Assembly: GCF_017815135.1 (NCBI RefSeq)
Contig: NZ_JAGJCF010000004.1
Coordinates: forward strand, 186,001 to 250,000
DNA: 64,000 nt
Reading direction: 5' to 3'
From: Jiella mangrovi
Lineage (GTDB): Bacteria; Pseudomonadota; Alphaproteobacteria; Rhizobiales; Rhizobiaceae
A model generated the notes under the pieces. The model was not told the origin of the DNA, did not search any database, and saw only the letters and a list, made by a program, of their open reading frames with translations. The position numbers and the translations under genes were made by a program. Each line of letters opens with the position of its first letter. Position 1 is the first letter of the stretch. Positions 1 to 8,684 of this stretch are shown here, one piece after another.

Positions 1-203
1 ATGGCGATGCGCACCGAGCCCTTCACGATCGCCATCATCGTCTGGCCGGGATCGCCGGCCGAGAAGATCAGCTCGCCGGCGGCGAAGGTCTTCGAATAGG
101 CATGGGCCGAAAGTTCCTCGCGAGTCGCTTCGCTGACCGCCTCGAACACCATGCAGCCGGCAAGGGCGGCCATCTTGTCGTTCGGTCTGGCTGCGTCGGC
201 CAC
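1..203 (-). CDS. Crp/Fnr-family transcriptional regulator, N-terminal part (cut by window edge)
   Basis: The visible 67 residues read as the beginning of a cyclic-nucleotide-binding (cNMP) domain: a short helix ending in MVFEAVSEA, then 'FAAGELIFSAGDPGQTMMAIVKGSVRI', the usual strand pattern of Crp/Fnr/FixK regulators (a cap 'aGd' turn and a 'vkGsVri' strand). I chose the GTG at 203 because AAGGA lies about 9 bases upstream of it; an internal ATG at 173 has no ribosome binding site. The DNA-binding helix-turn-helix lies outside the window, so the effector (cAMP, oxygen or none) cannot be told. A CRP-like palindrome lies 130 bases upstream at 333-348, which could be an autoregulatory site. Confidence 0.8.
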   Translation of the reverse strand, partial: MADAARPNDKMAALAGCMVFEAVSEATREELSAHAYSKTFAAGELIFSAGDPGQTMMAIVKGSVRIA

Positions 204-332
204 GGCAGTGCGTCCTTTCAACGGCAGGTTTCGTCATCCCAGCATAGGAGTTGTGCAAGACGAAGTCACGATGACCGCGGCTGTCGGGGCAGGGGGATGC
301 TCGCTCAGGTCAAATCGTCTGCCTGCCGCGCC

Positions 333-348
333 TGTGACCTCGGTCACT
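333..348. promoter_or_regulatory. CRP/FNR-like palindromic operator candidate
   Basis: The sequence TGTGA-N6-TCACT matches the E. coli CRP consensus TGTGA-N6-TCACA except for the final base. It lies between a divergent Crp/Fnr-type regulator gene (start 203, minus) and a small secreted protein gene (start 461, plus), so it could serve either. The match is seen; the function is inferred. Confidence 0.45.
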
Positions 349-460
349 GAAGCGGGGAGGGGGTGCCTTTAGGGTCATCACATCGGCGGACGGGACGAGC
401 CGCCGAGGACCCCAACCCCGGGCCACGACAAATGGCCCCGATCGAAAAAGGACTGCCCCC

Positions 461-697
461 ATGCTTCGCAAGACCATCCTCGCCCTCGCCACCACCGCCG
501 TCGTCGCCGGCGCGACCATGGGCGGCGCCCAGGCCCACGGCTTCAAGGTCGGTTTCGGCCATGGCCATCACACGCACTTCTCCGGCAAGGGCTTCGGCTA
601 CAGCCACTGCAAGATCATCAAGAAGAAGGTCTTCGTCGGGTACTCGAAAGTTGGCCATCCGATCTTCCGGTTCAAGCGCGTCAAGGTCTGCTTCTGA
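461..697 (+). CDS. Small secreted His/Lys/Gly-rich protein, unknown function
   Basis: 78 residues. Residues 1-25 form a clear Sec signal peptide (MLRKTILALATTAVVAG...GGAQA) with cleavage expected after AQA. The mature part of about 53 residues is basic and rich in Gly and His (seven His, with a GHGHHTH cluster at about 34-39) and has two cysteines at 50 and 77, which could pair in the periplasm. AAGGA precedes the ATG at proper distance, and a strong intrinsic terminator follows at 727-758, so it looks like a single-gene transcript. The family is not recognised; the His cluster could bind metal, but that is only a guess from composition. Confidence 0.7.
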   Translation: MLRKTILALATTAVVAGATMGGAQAHGFKVGFGHGHHTHFSGKGFGYSHCKIIKKKVFVGYSKVGHPIFRFKRVKVCF

Positions 698-726
698 TCG
701 AGGCCAAGCGCCGTGACGTCTTTCCC

Positions 727-758
727 AAACCCCGGTGCCCGCGCGGCTCCGGGGTTTT
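727..758 (+). terminator. Intrinsic terminator after the small secreted protein gene
   Basis: Perfect inverted repeat AAACCCCGG (727-735) and CCGGGGTTT (749-757) with a 13-base loop, ending in a TTTT run. It sits 30 bases after the stop at 697. Confidence 0.75.
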
Positions 759-843
759 CCGTCTGGTGCCTACCGCGGATTTTGCCCGCATCGCCGATCG
801 GCAGGCCGCATGCGCTTCGACCGGCTCCAAGGACAACGACAGG

Positions 844-858
844 TGTGACGCCGTCACA
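844..858. promoter_or_regulatory. 15-bp palindrome upstream of gltD, operator candidate
   Basis: TGTGACGCCGTCACA is a perfect palindrome around a single centre base and uses the same TGTGAC/GTCAC half-sites as the element at 333-348, but with a spacer of five instead of six. It lies in the 417-base stretch 698-1114 between the small secreted gene and gltD, which otherwise holds only the terminator and no gene I can support. Confidence 0.35.
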
Positions 859-1114
859 GCGCCAGAGCTTTCTGGTTCACCGTCCTGCAGTTTGCCGCGG
901 AGGCCGCCCTCCTTGCTACAAGGGCCTGGAAAAGGAATAAGGCATCTTGTCGTCAGTGATGGGGCTTGCCGATACCGCCAGGATGGGGCAGTAGGGCTGT
1001 CCTAACAAAAACAAGACAGTTATGGTGTATGCGCCGCAGCATTCGTGCGATGCGGGCCGCGAACGCGGCGCGGCACGAACGGCGCTCAGGAAGCGACGAA
1101 AGTTGGGGGTGCGC

Positions 1115-2569
1115 ATGGGCAAGGTGACCGGATTTCTCGAAATCGATCGGCAGACCCACAAATATCAGCCGGCCTCCGACCGGATTCGCCATTTCCGTGA
1201 ATTCACTCTGCCGATGTCCGACGAGGAGGTCGGCAAGCAGGCGGCCCGCTGCATGGATTGCGGCATTCCCTATTGCCACGGACCGACGGGCTGCCCGATT
1301 CACAACCAGATCCCGGACTGGAACGATCTGGTCTATCAGGGCGACTGGGAGACGGCGATCCGCAATCTCCATTCGACCAACAACTTCCCCGAATTCACCG
1401 GCCGCATCTGCCCTGCGCCCTGCGAGGAAGCCTGCACGCTGAATCTCGAGGACACGCCGGTCGCGATCAAGACCGTCGAGCAGGCGATCGCCGACAAGGC
1501 CTACAAGCTCGGCCTGATCCGGCCGCAGCCGGCCGCGCAGAAGAGCGGCAAGCGCGTCGCGGTGATCGGCTCGGGCCCGGCCGGCCTCGCCGCCGCCCAG
1601 CAGCTCGGCCGCGCCGGTCACGACGTCGACGTCTTCGAGCGCGAATCGCAGCCGGGCGGCCTGATGCGCTACGGAATTCCCGACTTCAAGATGGAAAAGC
1701 ACTGGATCGACAAGCGCGTCGATCAGATGCGCCAGGAGGGTGTGACCTTCCATTGCGGCGTCAATGTCGGCGTCGACAAGACGGTCGAGGAGCTCCAGGG
1801 CGAGTATGACGCCGTGCTGTTCTGCGGCGGCTCGGAGACCCCGCGCGACAGCGGCATTCCGCAGGAGGGGCTGACCGGCGTCTACGATGCGATGCCTTAC
1901 CTCGTGCAGCAGAACCGCCGCGTGGGCGGCGAAGGCATCCGGAGCAGCGGCTGGCCCGCGGAGGAGATCTGGGCCGGCGGCAAGCATGTCGTCGTCGTTG
2001 GCGGCGGTGACACGGCGTCCGACTGCGTGGGAACGGCGTTCCGGCAGGGGGCGGTGAAGGTCACCCAGCTCGACATCCGTCCGCAGCCGCCCGAAACCGA
2101 GGACAAGCTCACCGTCTGGCCGTACTGGGCAACGAAAATGCGCACGTCCTCTAGCCAGGCCGAGGGCGCGGTTCGCGAGTTTCAGATCGCGACGCTGGAA
2201 TTCATCGGCGAGGACGGCGCGCTCGCGGGCGTCAAATGCGCCGAGGTGGACGAAAGCCGCAAGCCGATCGCCGGGACCGAATTCGTCATCAAGGCCGATC
2301 TCGCCTTCATCGCCATCGGCTTTGCAGGCCCGCTCGCCACCGGTTTCCTCGCCGATGCGGGCGACGCCCTGAAGACCCGCACGGACCGGCGCGGCAACGT
2401 CTCGATCGCGGCGGACGACGAGCGCTATCTGACCTCGCTCGATAAGGTCTATGCCGCCGGCGATGCGCGGCGTGGCCAGTCGCTGGTGGTCTGGGCGATC
2501 CGCGAGGGACGCCAGGCGGCACGATCCATCGACCTTCAGCTGATGGGCAAGACCACCTTGCCGCGATAG
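1115..2569 (+). CDS. gltD: Glutamate synthase (NADPH) small subunit
   Basis: 484 residues, normal for GltD. It passes electrons from NADPH to the large subunit GltB, which makes glutamate from glutamine and 2-oxoglutarate. The N-terminal part carries the two cysteine clusters expected for [4Fe-4S] binding (C46, C49, C54, C60 and C99, C103, C107); then come a FAD-binding 'VAVIGSGPAGLAAA' Rossmann motif and, near 290-300, an NAD(P)H site 'VVVVGGGDTASDC'. The frame is open from 1022, but the family start MGKVTGFLEIDRQ fixes the ATG at 1115. The usual partner gltB is not next to it; upstream is an unrelated small gene and downstream is a convergent gene. Confidence 0.95.
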   Translation: MGKVTGFLEIDRQTHKYQPASDRIRHFREFTLPMSDEEVGKQAARCMDCGIPYCHGPTGCPIHNQIPDWNDLVYQGDWETAIRNLHSTNNFPEFTGRICPAPCEEACTLNLEDTPVAIKTVEQAIADKAYKLGLIRPQPAAQKSGKRVAVIGSGPAGLAAAQQLGRAGHDVDVFERESQPGGLMRYGIPDFKMEKHWIDKRVDQMRQEGVTFHCGVNVGVDKTVEELQGEYDAVLFCGGSETPRDSGIPQEGLTGVYDAMPYLVQQNRRVGGEGIRSSGWPAEEIWAGGKHVVVVGGGDTASDCVGTAFRQGAVKVTQLDIRPQPPETEDKLTVWPYWATKMRTSSSQAEGAVREFQIATLEFIGEDGALAGVKCAEVDESRKPIAGTEFVIKADLAFIAIGFAGPLATGFLADAGDALKTRTDRRGNVSIAADDERYLTSLDKVYAAGDARRGQSLVVWAIREGRQAARSIDLQLMGKTTLPR

Positions 2570-2665
2570 GCGATGCCGGCCCGGGACCTGACAGGATCAC
2601 GGGCCAGCTCCGCCGCGTCGCGGCAAAGCAAGGTCCAGGCTGATCCTGCTCGGCTGCAGGCGGAG

Positions 2666-4033
2666 CTACTTGTCGCCTTTGGCTGCCTGATTGTCGTTCG
2701 ACCAGTCGTCCATGATGGCGTCGAGGATGGTCGGCATCGCCTCGGGCGGCTTGATGCCCTGTTCCTTGCGAACCTTCTTCAGGTCGATGGATCCGCGATA
2801 GGCCACCGGCTGGTCGTCCGAGGCGACGGCGCCGGACTTGTCGTTCCAGGCAAAATCGTCGGCCCGGCCATCGACATGGCCGGTGCCGCGCCCGGTCAGG
2901 ACAAGCTTGTCGCGTGGGGAGGCTTCCAGCGTCATGCCGATCCTCGTCGCGTTGCCGCCGAGCAGAGATTCACCGCCGTCGAGCGAGGGGTCGTCGAGCG
3001 CGACCGGCGGCGAGCGCACAGCCGTCGCGGCATTGGCGAGGGGCGGCAGCTGCATCCCGTCGGGCTGGCCGCCGAGCGCGACGGGCCCATCCGCCGAGAC
3101 GAAGCGGTCGATCGCCTTCTTGGCGAAGAAGGCAAGCTTGTCGTCGCCCGCATCGGTCATCGAGATGCCGTCCGAATTGCGCAGCTGGACGGTCTGGCCA
3201 TCGACGCCCGGCCCGCTGTAGATGAAGCCGTCGGTCTCGTCGACGAACCCCTCCCACACATCGACATATTCGCCGGAGACCTTCTGGGCGGCCTGCCGGT
3301 AGAGATCGTTGAGATAGACCATGTCCTCGCTCATCCGATCGAATTTGAACGGCGGCGCGCCGACCCACACGAGCGGCACCTTGCTCTTTTCGACGATGCC
3401 GGCGATCTCGTCCACGCGCCGTTCATATTCGGCGTTCCACTCCGGCGAGCGGACGCTGACCTTGCCGGATGGCCCGTCGATCGGCTGGCGGTCGTTGGCG
3501 CCGAGCATCACCACGACGACGGCCGGCTTGTCCGCATCGATCAGCGGCCCGAGCTCCTTGCTCCAGTCGTAATGATCCTGGCGAACGAGGCCGGACGAGC
3601 CGCTGACGGCCGACTTGACGCTGACGCCTTCGTTGTCGCCATAAGCATCCTTCAGGCCGCTGGCGAGCGAGGCGGCGAGAAAGTCGCCGACCACGAGAAC
3701 GGTCTTGGCGTCTTTTGACTTTTCCGGCGTGGCGGGAGCGGCGACGACAGGCTTCGGCGCCGATTTGCGGGCGCGCGTCTTGCGGCGGGCGGGCCCGGGA
3801 GACGCGGCCCGGGCGGGCGGCTTGGAATAGCGCGGCACCACGCGGTAGGGCTGGCGGCGCTCGCCGCCGCCGAACAGCATGTCGAGGATGGTTCGCGGCC
3901 GCTGCTGGGCCTGTGCGGGCGAGGAATGCACCAAGAGGTCGCCCGCCAGAAAGGCGAGCATGACGAGCAGCGCGGTGGCGATCGACCCCCGTCGCCGCCG
4001 GCTCCCTCCCAATGTCTCGCCAGCACGTCCCAT
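2666..4033 (-). CDS. DUF459 SGNH-fold envelope protein, probably lacking hydrolase activity
   Basis: 455 residues. An N-terminal transmembrane or signal-anchor segment (about 19-36) is followed by a basic Pro/Ala/Arg linker (60-105), then the DUF459 SGNH-hydrolase-like domain (about 110-310) and a low-complexity tail. Fold blocks are recognisable: block I 'VLVVGDFLA' (114-120) and block III 'LGANDRQ' (N180). The nucleophile serine of the GDS block is phenylalanine (F118), and the catalytic-histidine block reads DGIS (S291) where active members have DGxH. The protein is therefore likely a binding or structural relative rather than an esterase. ATG at 4033 has AGGA 8 bases upstream. It follows the lytic transglycosylase gene by 86 bases on the same strand, suggesting a joint role in cell wall modification. 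Confidence 0.85.
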   Translation of the reverse strand: MGRAGETLGGSRRRRGSIATALLVMLAFLAGDLLVHSSPAQAQQRPRTILDMLFGGGERRQPYRVVPRYSKPPARAASPGPARRKTRARKSAPKPVVAAPATPEKSKDAKTVLVVGDFLAASLASGLKDAYGDNEGVSVKSAVSGSSGLVRQDHYDWSKELGPLIDADKPAVVVVMLGANDRQPIDGPSGKVSVRSPEWNAEYERRVDEIAGIVEKSKVPLVWVGAPPFKFDRMSEDMVYLNDLYRQAAQKVSGEYVDVWEGFVDETDGFIYSGPGVDGQTVQLRNSDGISMTDAGDDKLAFFAKKAIDRFVSADGPVALGGQPDGMQLPPLANAATAVRSPPVALDDPSLDGGESLLGGNATRIGMTLEASPRDKLVLTGRGTGHVDGRADDFAWNDKSGAVASDDQPVAYRGSIDLKKVRKEQGIKPPEAMPTILDAIMDDWSNDNQAAKGDK

Positions 4034-4119
4034 TCGCTCGTTCCTGTCATCTCGCTGCGGGCTCGTCGAAAGACCGCAAGCGGATGCGACATCGATCATC
4101 GACGCCGCATCCGGTCAGC

Positions 4120-5331
4120 TTAGCGCTTGCGCAAGAATTCGAGTAGCGCCTTCGAAGCGTTGCCATCCTGCGGCATTCCCGCCTGTTGCTGCAATGCCAT
4201 GATCGCGGCCTTGGAGCCCGATCCGATCTTTCCGTCGATCTTTCCGTCATAAAGGCCGAAACGCGAAAGATGTTTCTGAAGCTCGTAGCGCTCGTCCGTC
4301 GAAAGCGGCTTGTAGCCGCGCGGCCAGTCGACGACGAGGCCCGGATAGCCGCCGATCCGATCGGCCAGAAGTCCGACCGCGAGGGCGTATTTGTCGGCAT
4401 TGTTGTAGCGCTTGAGGACAAAGAAGTTCTTGGTCATCAGGAAGGCCGGGCCGTTGTCGCCCGCCGGCCGCAAGAGGTTCGCCCGCTCGCCGCCATCCGG
4501 GAAGGGGCGGCCGTTGGCGCGGCGAAAGCCGAGGCTCGCCCACTGCGCGATGGTGCGATTGTCGCGCTCCAGCTTGCCGCGATACTTGTCCGGCACGATG
4601 ACCTCGTAGCCCCAGGTGCGACCCGTCTGCCAGCCGTTCTTGCGGAGCAGATTGGCCGCCGTCGCCAGGGCATCGGGCACCGATTCCCAGACGTTGGCAT
4701 GGCCGTCGCCATCCATGTCGACCTTGTAGGCAAGGTAGCTCGTCGGGATGAACTGGGTGTGGCCCATGGCCCCGGCCCACGAGCTGATCAGTTCGCTCAC
4801 CTTGATGTCGCCCGACTGGGCGATCTTCAGGGCCGCGATCAACTGCTGGCGGGCAAATTTCGCCCGCGACTTGTCGAGATAGGCGAGCGTCGCCAGAGAG
4901 CGCGGCAGGTTGCGCATTACATCCTCGCGCTGGAGGATCGCGCCATAATTGCTTTCCATCGACCAGATCGCCAGAAGCACATCCCGATCGACGCCGAAAC
5001 GCTTCTCGATCCGGTCGAGCCAGCCGGACAGCTGCGAGCGCGCCGAACGGCCCTTCGCCACCTGCTCGTCATTGACGCGGTTGTCGATGTAGTCCCAGAC
5101 CTTGTCGCGGAATTCCGGCTGGTAGCGTGCCTTCTGCAGGACTTCCGGGTCCGGTTCGGTGATTCCCGCAAAGGCGGCGCGGTAGACCTGTCGGGACACC
5201 CCCGATTGCGCCGCGACATTTTCGAAGTTCTGGATCCATCGTACGAATCCGGCGTCTGCGGCGGCCGGCGCCGAGGCGCCGACGAGAATCAGGAAGGCGC
5301 AGAGACCGGCAGCCAGTCGGTTGAGAGTCAT
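4120..5331 (-). CDS. Lytic murein transglycosylase, MltB/SltB family with peptidoglycan-binding domain
   Basis: 403 residues. A signal peptide (1-26, ending APAAADA) precedes an SLT_2-type transglycosylase domain; 'SMESNYGAI' (E126) is the catalytic glutamate motif of the MltB family, and 'GAMGHTQFIPTSY' is the conserved substrate-cleft block. The C-terminal about 55 residues (LSRFGLYDGKIDGKIGSGSKAAI) are a PG_binding_1 domain. It cleaves MurNAc-GlcNAc bonds with formation of 1,6-anhydro ends in the periplasm. The ATG at 5331 was chosen for its AAGGA, 5 bases upstream; the reading frame extends to 5430 without a better signal. Divergent from galU; a CtrA-like site lies about 80 bases upstream. 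Confidence 0.93.
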   Translation of the reverse strand: MTLNRLAAGLCAFLILVGASAPAAADAGFVRWIQNFENVAAQSGVSRQVYRAAFAGITEPDPEVLQKARYQPEFRDKVWDYIDNRVNDEQVAKGRSARSQLSGWLDRIEKRFGVDRDVLLAIWSMESNYGAILQREDVMRNLPRSLATLAYLDKSRAKFARQQLIAALKIAQSGDIKVSELISSWAGAMGHTQFIPTSYLAYKVDMDGDGHANVWESVPDALATAANLLRKNGWQTGRTWGYEVIVPDKYRGKLERDNRTIAQWASLGFRRANGRPFPDGGERANLLRPAGDNGPAFLMTKNFFVLKRYNNADKYALAVGLLADRIGGYPGLVVDWPRGYKPLSTDERYELQKHLSRFGLYDGKIDGKIGSGSKAAIMALQQQAGMPQDGNASKALLEFLRKR

Positions 5332-5411
5332 CGTCGTCCTTGAATTTTTCATCATGTCCGTCGTCGTTTGACATGGTTCAACAAGAGAACGGCAATTCTG
5401 CAGCAAAGATG

Positions 5412-5427
5412 TTAACGGGATGTTTAC
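5412..5427. promoter_or_regulatory. CtrA-like binding site candidate
   Basis: TTAAC-N6-TTTAC resembles the alphaproteobacterial CtrA consensus TTAA-N7-TTAA (TTAA-N7-TTTA, one mismatch). It lies in the 322-base divergent region 5332-5653 between the lytic transglycosylase gene and galU; nothing else in that region is recognisable. Cell-cycle control of a murein hydrolase would be plausible, but the site is only a sequence match. Confidence 0.35.
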
Positions 5428-5653
5428 CATGTCCTTGGCGGCACAGGGCGATTTCCTCCGGTTGGCGGACGCGCTTTCGGCTGGTTGAGGTCAGGGACGG
5501 TAAATTTTTTCCAAAACCCGAAGTGACGGTGTGGTAGCTCGTTTTGGAACAGGCCGCAAAGTCTGTCATGTTGACATTTGTCGCAGCAGCAAAATCTTCG
5601 TTCCCAGCATGATCCCCATGCATGGTCGCATTCCCTAGGAGACGCTTTTACCG

Positions 5654-6541
5654 ATGCAGAAGGTCCGCAAAGCCGTATTTCCCGTCGCCGGTCTCGGCAC
5701 ACGGTTCCTGCCCGCCACCAAAGCCGTTCCCAAGGAAATGCTGACGGTCGTCGACCGGCCGGTGATCCAGTATGTGGTCGACGAGGCGAAGGAGGCCGGC
5801 ATCGATCACCTGATCTTCGTGACCGGCCGCAACAAGGGTGTCATCGAGGACTATTTCGACATTCAGGTCGAACTGTCCGACACTTTGGCCGAGCGCGGCA
5901 AGACCGCCGAATTGAAGCTTCTCGACGATCTCCAGCCCAAGCCCGGCACGGCGAGCTTCACCCGCCAGCAGGCGCCGCTCGGCCTTGGCCATGCGATCTG
6001 GTGTGCCCGCGATCTCGTCGGCAACGAGCCCTTCGCGATCCTTTTGCCGGACATGATCATGCAGGCGGAAAAGGGCTGCCTCGCCGAGATGGTGGCGCTT
6101 TACGAAAAGACCGGCGGCAACGTCATCTCGGTCGAGGAATGCGATCCCGCCGAGACCCACAAATACGGCATCGTCGGCAAGGGCGAGACGGTCGGCAACG
6201 GCTTCCAGATCACCGGCATGGTGGAAAAGCCCAAGCCCGAGGATGCGCCCTCGAACTTCTCGATCTCGGGCCGCTACATCCTGCAGCCGGAGATCTTCGA
6301 CATTCTGGCCACCCAGGAAAAGGGCGCCGGCAACGAGATCCAGCTGACCGACGGCATGCTGAAGCTCGCCGAGAAACAGGACTTCGCCGCCTATCCCTTC
6401 ACCGGCCGCACCTTCGACTGCGGCTCCAAGGAAGGCTTCATCGAGGCCAATGTCGCCTTCGCCCTCTACCGCTCCGACATTCGCCAGAAGGTCATCGGCA
6501 ATATGGAAAAGCTGATGAAGACCGTGAAGCCTGCCGAATAG
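5654..6541 (+). CDS. galU: UTP--glucose-1-phosphate uridylyltransferase
   Basis: 295 residues, the usual GalU length. Makes UDP-glucose from UTP and glucose 1-phosphate for surface polysaccharides. The N-terminal '[21 protein letters not shown]' region is the nucleotide-binding signature of the family; '[12 protein letters not shown]' and '[16 protein letters not shown]' are further conserved blocks. The start at 5654 is preceded by TAGGAGACG. A strong terminator follows at 6553. Confidence 0.97.
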   Translation: MQKVRKAVFPVAGLGTRFLPATKAVPKEMLTVVDRPVIQYVVDEAKEAGIDHLIFVTGRNKGVIEDYFDIQVELSDTLAERGKTAELKLLDDLQPKPGTASFTRQQAPLGLGHAIWCARDLVGNEPFAILLPDMIMQAEKGCLAEMVALYEKTGGNVISVEECDPAETHKYGIVGKGETVGNGFQITGMVEKPKPEDAPSNFSISGRYILQPEIFDILATQEKGAGNEIQLTDGMLKLAEKQDFAAYPFTGRTFDCGSKEGFIEANVAFALYRSDIRQKVIGNMEKLMKTVKPAE

Positions 6542-6552
6542 CGGCGGCCATG

Positions 6553-6598
6553 GCATCGCGCGCCGGGCCGGCTTCACGGGACCCGGGCGCGATGCTTT
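6553..6598 (+). terminator. Intrinsic terminator after galU
   Basis: GCATCGCGCgCCGGG pairs with CCCGGGCGCGATGC (one bulged G) and is followed by TTT; it starts 12 bases after the galU stop. Confidence 0.75.
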
Positions 6599-6679
6599 CG
6601 TCATTGACACGGATCAGGCCAGGGCGTCGCTGTATGCGCTGCCGCGCTGCCTGATCAGAAGACGCGGAGCGCTCTCGTC

Positions 6680-8434
6680 TCAGCGCTGCAGCGTGACGCC
6701 GAGTTTGACGGTGTCGGCGCTGTAGCGGTTGCCGGGCAGGACGGCGAAGGACCGTCGGTGCTCGTAGGAGCCGGTGAGGGCGAGCTGGCGATTGAGCCAG
6801 TAGTTGAAGCCGGCGACGCCCGACAGGAGCAGCTTGTCCTCGTTCTCCAGCGTCGAATCCTCGTAGCCGAGCGTTGCCGCCGCGGTGAGCGTGGTGCGGG
6901 CGCCGAGCGAATGGGCGATGGCGAGAGAGGTCTCGTAATTCGTCGTCGAAGACAGGCCGGTCAGCTCCGGCTCGAAGCTGGTTCTTCCCGAGAGCGTGAC
7001 ATCGGTGCCGCGTCGCGGCGACCAGACGAGATTGGCGTCGACAGTGAGGGCGCCCATGGTCTCGACCGACGCATCGTCCGGAACGTTGAAGGCATAGCCG
7101 AGGGCCACCTCGCCCTTGAGCTTGTCGCGTAGGTCGATCCCGACGCCGGCCCGCATCGCCGGAAGCCAGGCGTTGCGTCCTGGCCCGTCCCGTTCGGCCG
7201 GATCGGCGACGTCGAAGATCCGTCGGCCGACGCTCGCCTCGACGAAGGGCTGGATGGCCGGCGAGAGGTCGTAGCCTGCCCGCAGCGCCGCCGTCAGGGT
7301 CGTATAGTCCTCGTCGATGCTGCCCTCCGGCAGGCTGAAATAGGATTTGCGCGCCACCGTCAGCGTGCCGGCAACGCTCACCGGATGAAAATCATGCGAA
7401 AGCTCCGCAGCGAGCGAGCTGCTGACGACCCCCGCACGGCCCGATAGCGCCGTGTCGTCGAGCACGTCGGAATAGTCCTCGCGGTCGAAATCGATTGCTC
7501 CACGCAGCGTGGCCACGGTATCGTGCGAGATATCGAGCCGCAGCCGGCCATCCACCGCCGCGCTCGGATTCTCCTTGGCGTCGCCGGCGAAATTCTGGCG
7601 ATAGGCGAGGCGGGAGTTGAATTCGGCTTCGTTGCTCGACCAGTCGGATACGAGGCGCGAAGAGAGGATCGTCTCGGTGAACGCACCCTTGGTGTTGGTG
7701 GTGTCGTTTTCGAGATTATTGGAAAAGCCGATCGTCTGGATCAGCTCCGGATAAAGGATGAACGTACCGGCGCGGATGCCGACCGGCGCGAACGGGTCGC
7801 CGTCGTCGGCCTGGTTCAGCCGCCGGATCCGGTCGACCGTCTCGGCGGCCTGGTTGCTGCGCAGTGTCGAGCGGGCAGGCAGGGCCTCGTCCGCAATTCC
7901 GGCGCCGAGCGTCGGATTGGCCAGCGACGGCAGATCCTCTTTCGACCGCGAGGTCCCGGTCCGCTCGTCCGCTGCGACGCCGCGCGCATCGTCTTCGCTG
8001 GCGCCGTCGGCCGCGAGCGGCGTTGCCGCCGTGTTGGAAGGTTGGGCGGAACGGGCAGGGCCGTCCGGCGACAGGAGCGACGGCGCACCGTCGTCAAGAT
8101 CGAAGCTTTGCCGCGGCGTCGGAACCGCGTCGTCGCTCGCCGCATCGCTCTCCGTCGTATCCGGCGAGGCGGGATCGGGAACCGAGCGCAGCCTTGCGGG
8201 ATCCTCGCCCTTTTCGTCGGGCGCGGTGAGCGTCTGCTGGTCGTCGGCGCCGAGCGACTCGATCAGATCGGCGTTCGGATCGGCGAGACGCGTCTCGCTC
8301 GGCAGGGGCTCCACCGTCTCTCGCAGCGCGTCGTCGCTTAGCAGCTGCTGGCCGTTGACGGGGCCCGGCCACATGGCTGCGCATGCCGCCGCCAGCAGCA
8401 TCCGCTTCAAGACCTCGCCTCGGCTCCGACTCAT
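6680..8434 (-). CDS. Outer membrane beta-barrel protein (BBP2-type) with long disordered N-terminal region
   Basis: 584 residues. A signal peptide (about 1-28, ending PVNG) is followed by about 180 residues of acidic, Ser/Asp/Ala-rich sequence of low complexity, then from about residue 225 ('GTFILYPELIQTIGFSNNLEND') a region of alternating amphipathic strands that ends 'YSADTVKLGVTLQR', typical of an outer membrane barrel. The family looks like the putative beta-barrel porin 2 group (PF10082), common in Rhizobiales. The ATG at 8434 has GAGGCGGG upstream; the open frame to 8518 lacks a signal. Its neighbours galU and kdsD suggest an envelope or polysaccharide context; the exact role is unknown. 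Confidence 0.75.
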   Translation of the reverse strand: MSRSRGEVLKRMLLAAACAAMWPGPVNGQQLLSDDALRETVEPLPSETRLADPNADLIESLGADDQQTLTAPDEKGEDPARLRSVPDPASPDTTESDAASDDAVPTPRQSFDLDDGAPSLLSPDGPARSAQPSNTAATPLAADGASEDDARGVAADERTGTSRSKEDLPSLANPTLGAGIADEALPARSTLRSNQAAETVDRIRRLNQADDGDPFAPVGIRAGTFILYPELIQTIGFSNNLENDTTNTKGAFTETILSSRLVSDWSSNEAEFNSRLAYRQNFAGDAKENPSAAVDGRLRLDISHDTVATLRGAIDFDREDYSDVLDDTALSGRAGVVSSSLAAELSHDFHPVSVAGTLTVARKSYFSLPEGSIDEDYTTLTAALRAGYDLSPAIQPFVEASVGRRIFDVADPAERDGPGRNAWLPAMRAGVGIDLRDKLKGEVALGYAFNVPDDASVETMGALTVDANLVWSPRRGTDVTLSGRTSFEPELTGLSSTTNYETSLAIAHSLGARTTLTAAATLGYEDSTLENEDKLLLSGVAGFNYWLNRQLALTGSYEHRRSFAVLPGNRYSADTVKLGVTLQR

Positions 8435-8684
8435 CGTCCCGCCTCGTGTGGAATGCAGTCCCGGGAACGCCCCCGGGAAATCCTCAGCAATCGTGAACGA
8501 CTGTTGCAAATCGGCCACTTCCTTGGCGGGAAGCTAAGCCCTCTTGGTTGCGTGAAACAGGATCGCCGCGCTTGGTCCCGATGCGGTCAAGTTTGCATCA
8601 CATAGCCGAGAGTTCGATAACAGGGACCGGGGGCGTCGCCCCAGGCCAGCAGGCCGTGGCCTGTCCATGTTGAGAAGAGACGGA

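Noticed and set aside
1022-1114. Longer gltD start at 1022
   Set aside because: The extra 31 residues are not part of the GltD family and have no ribosome site.
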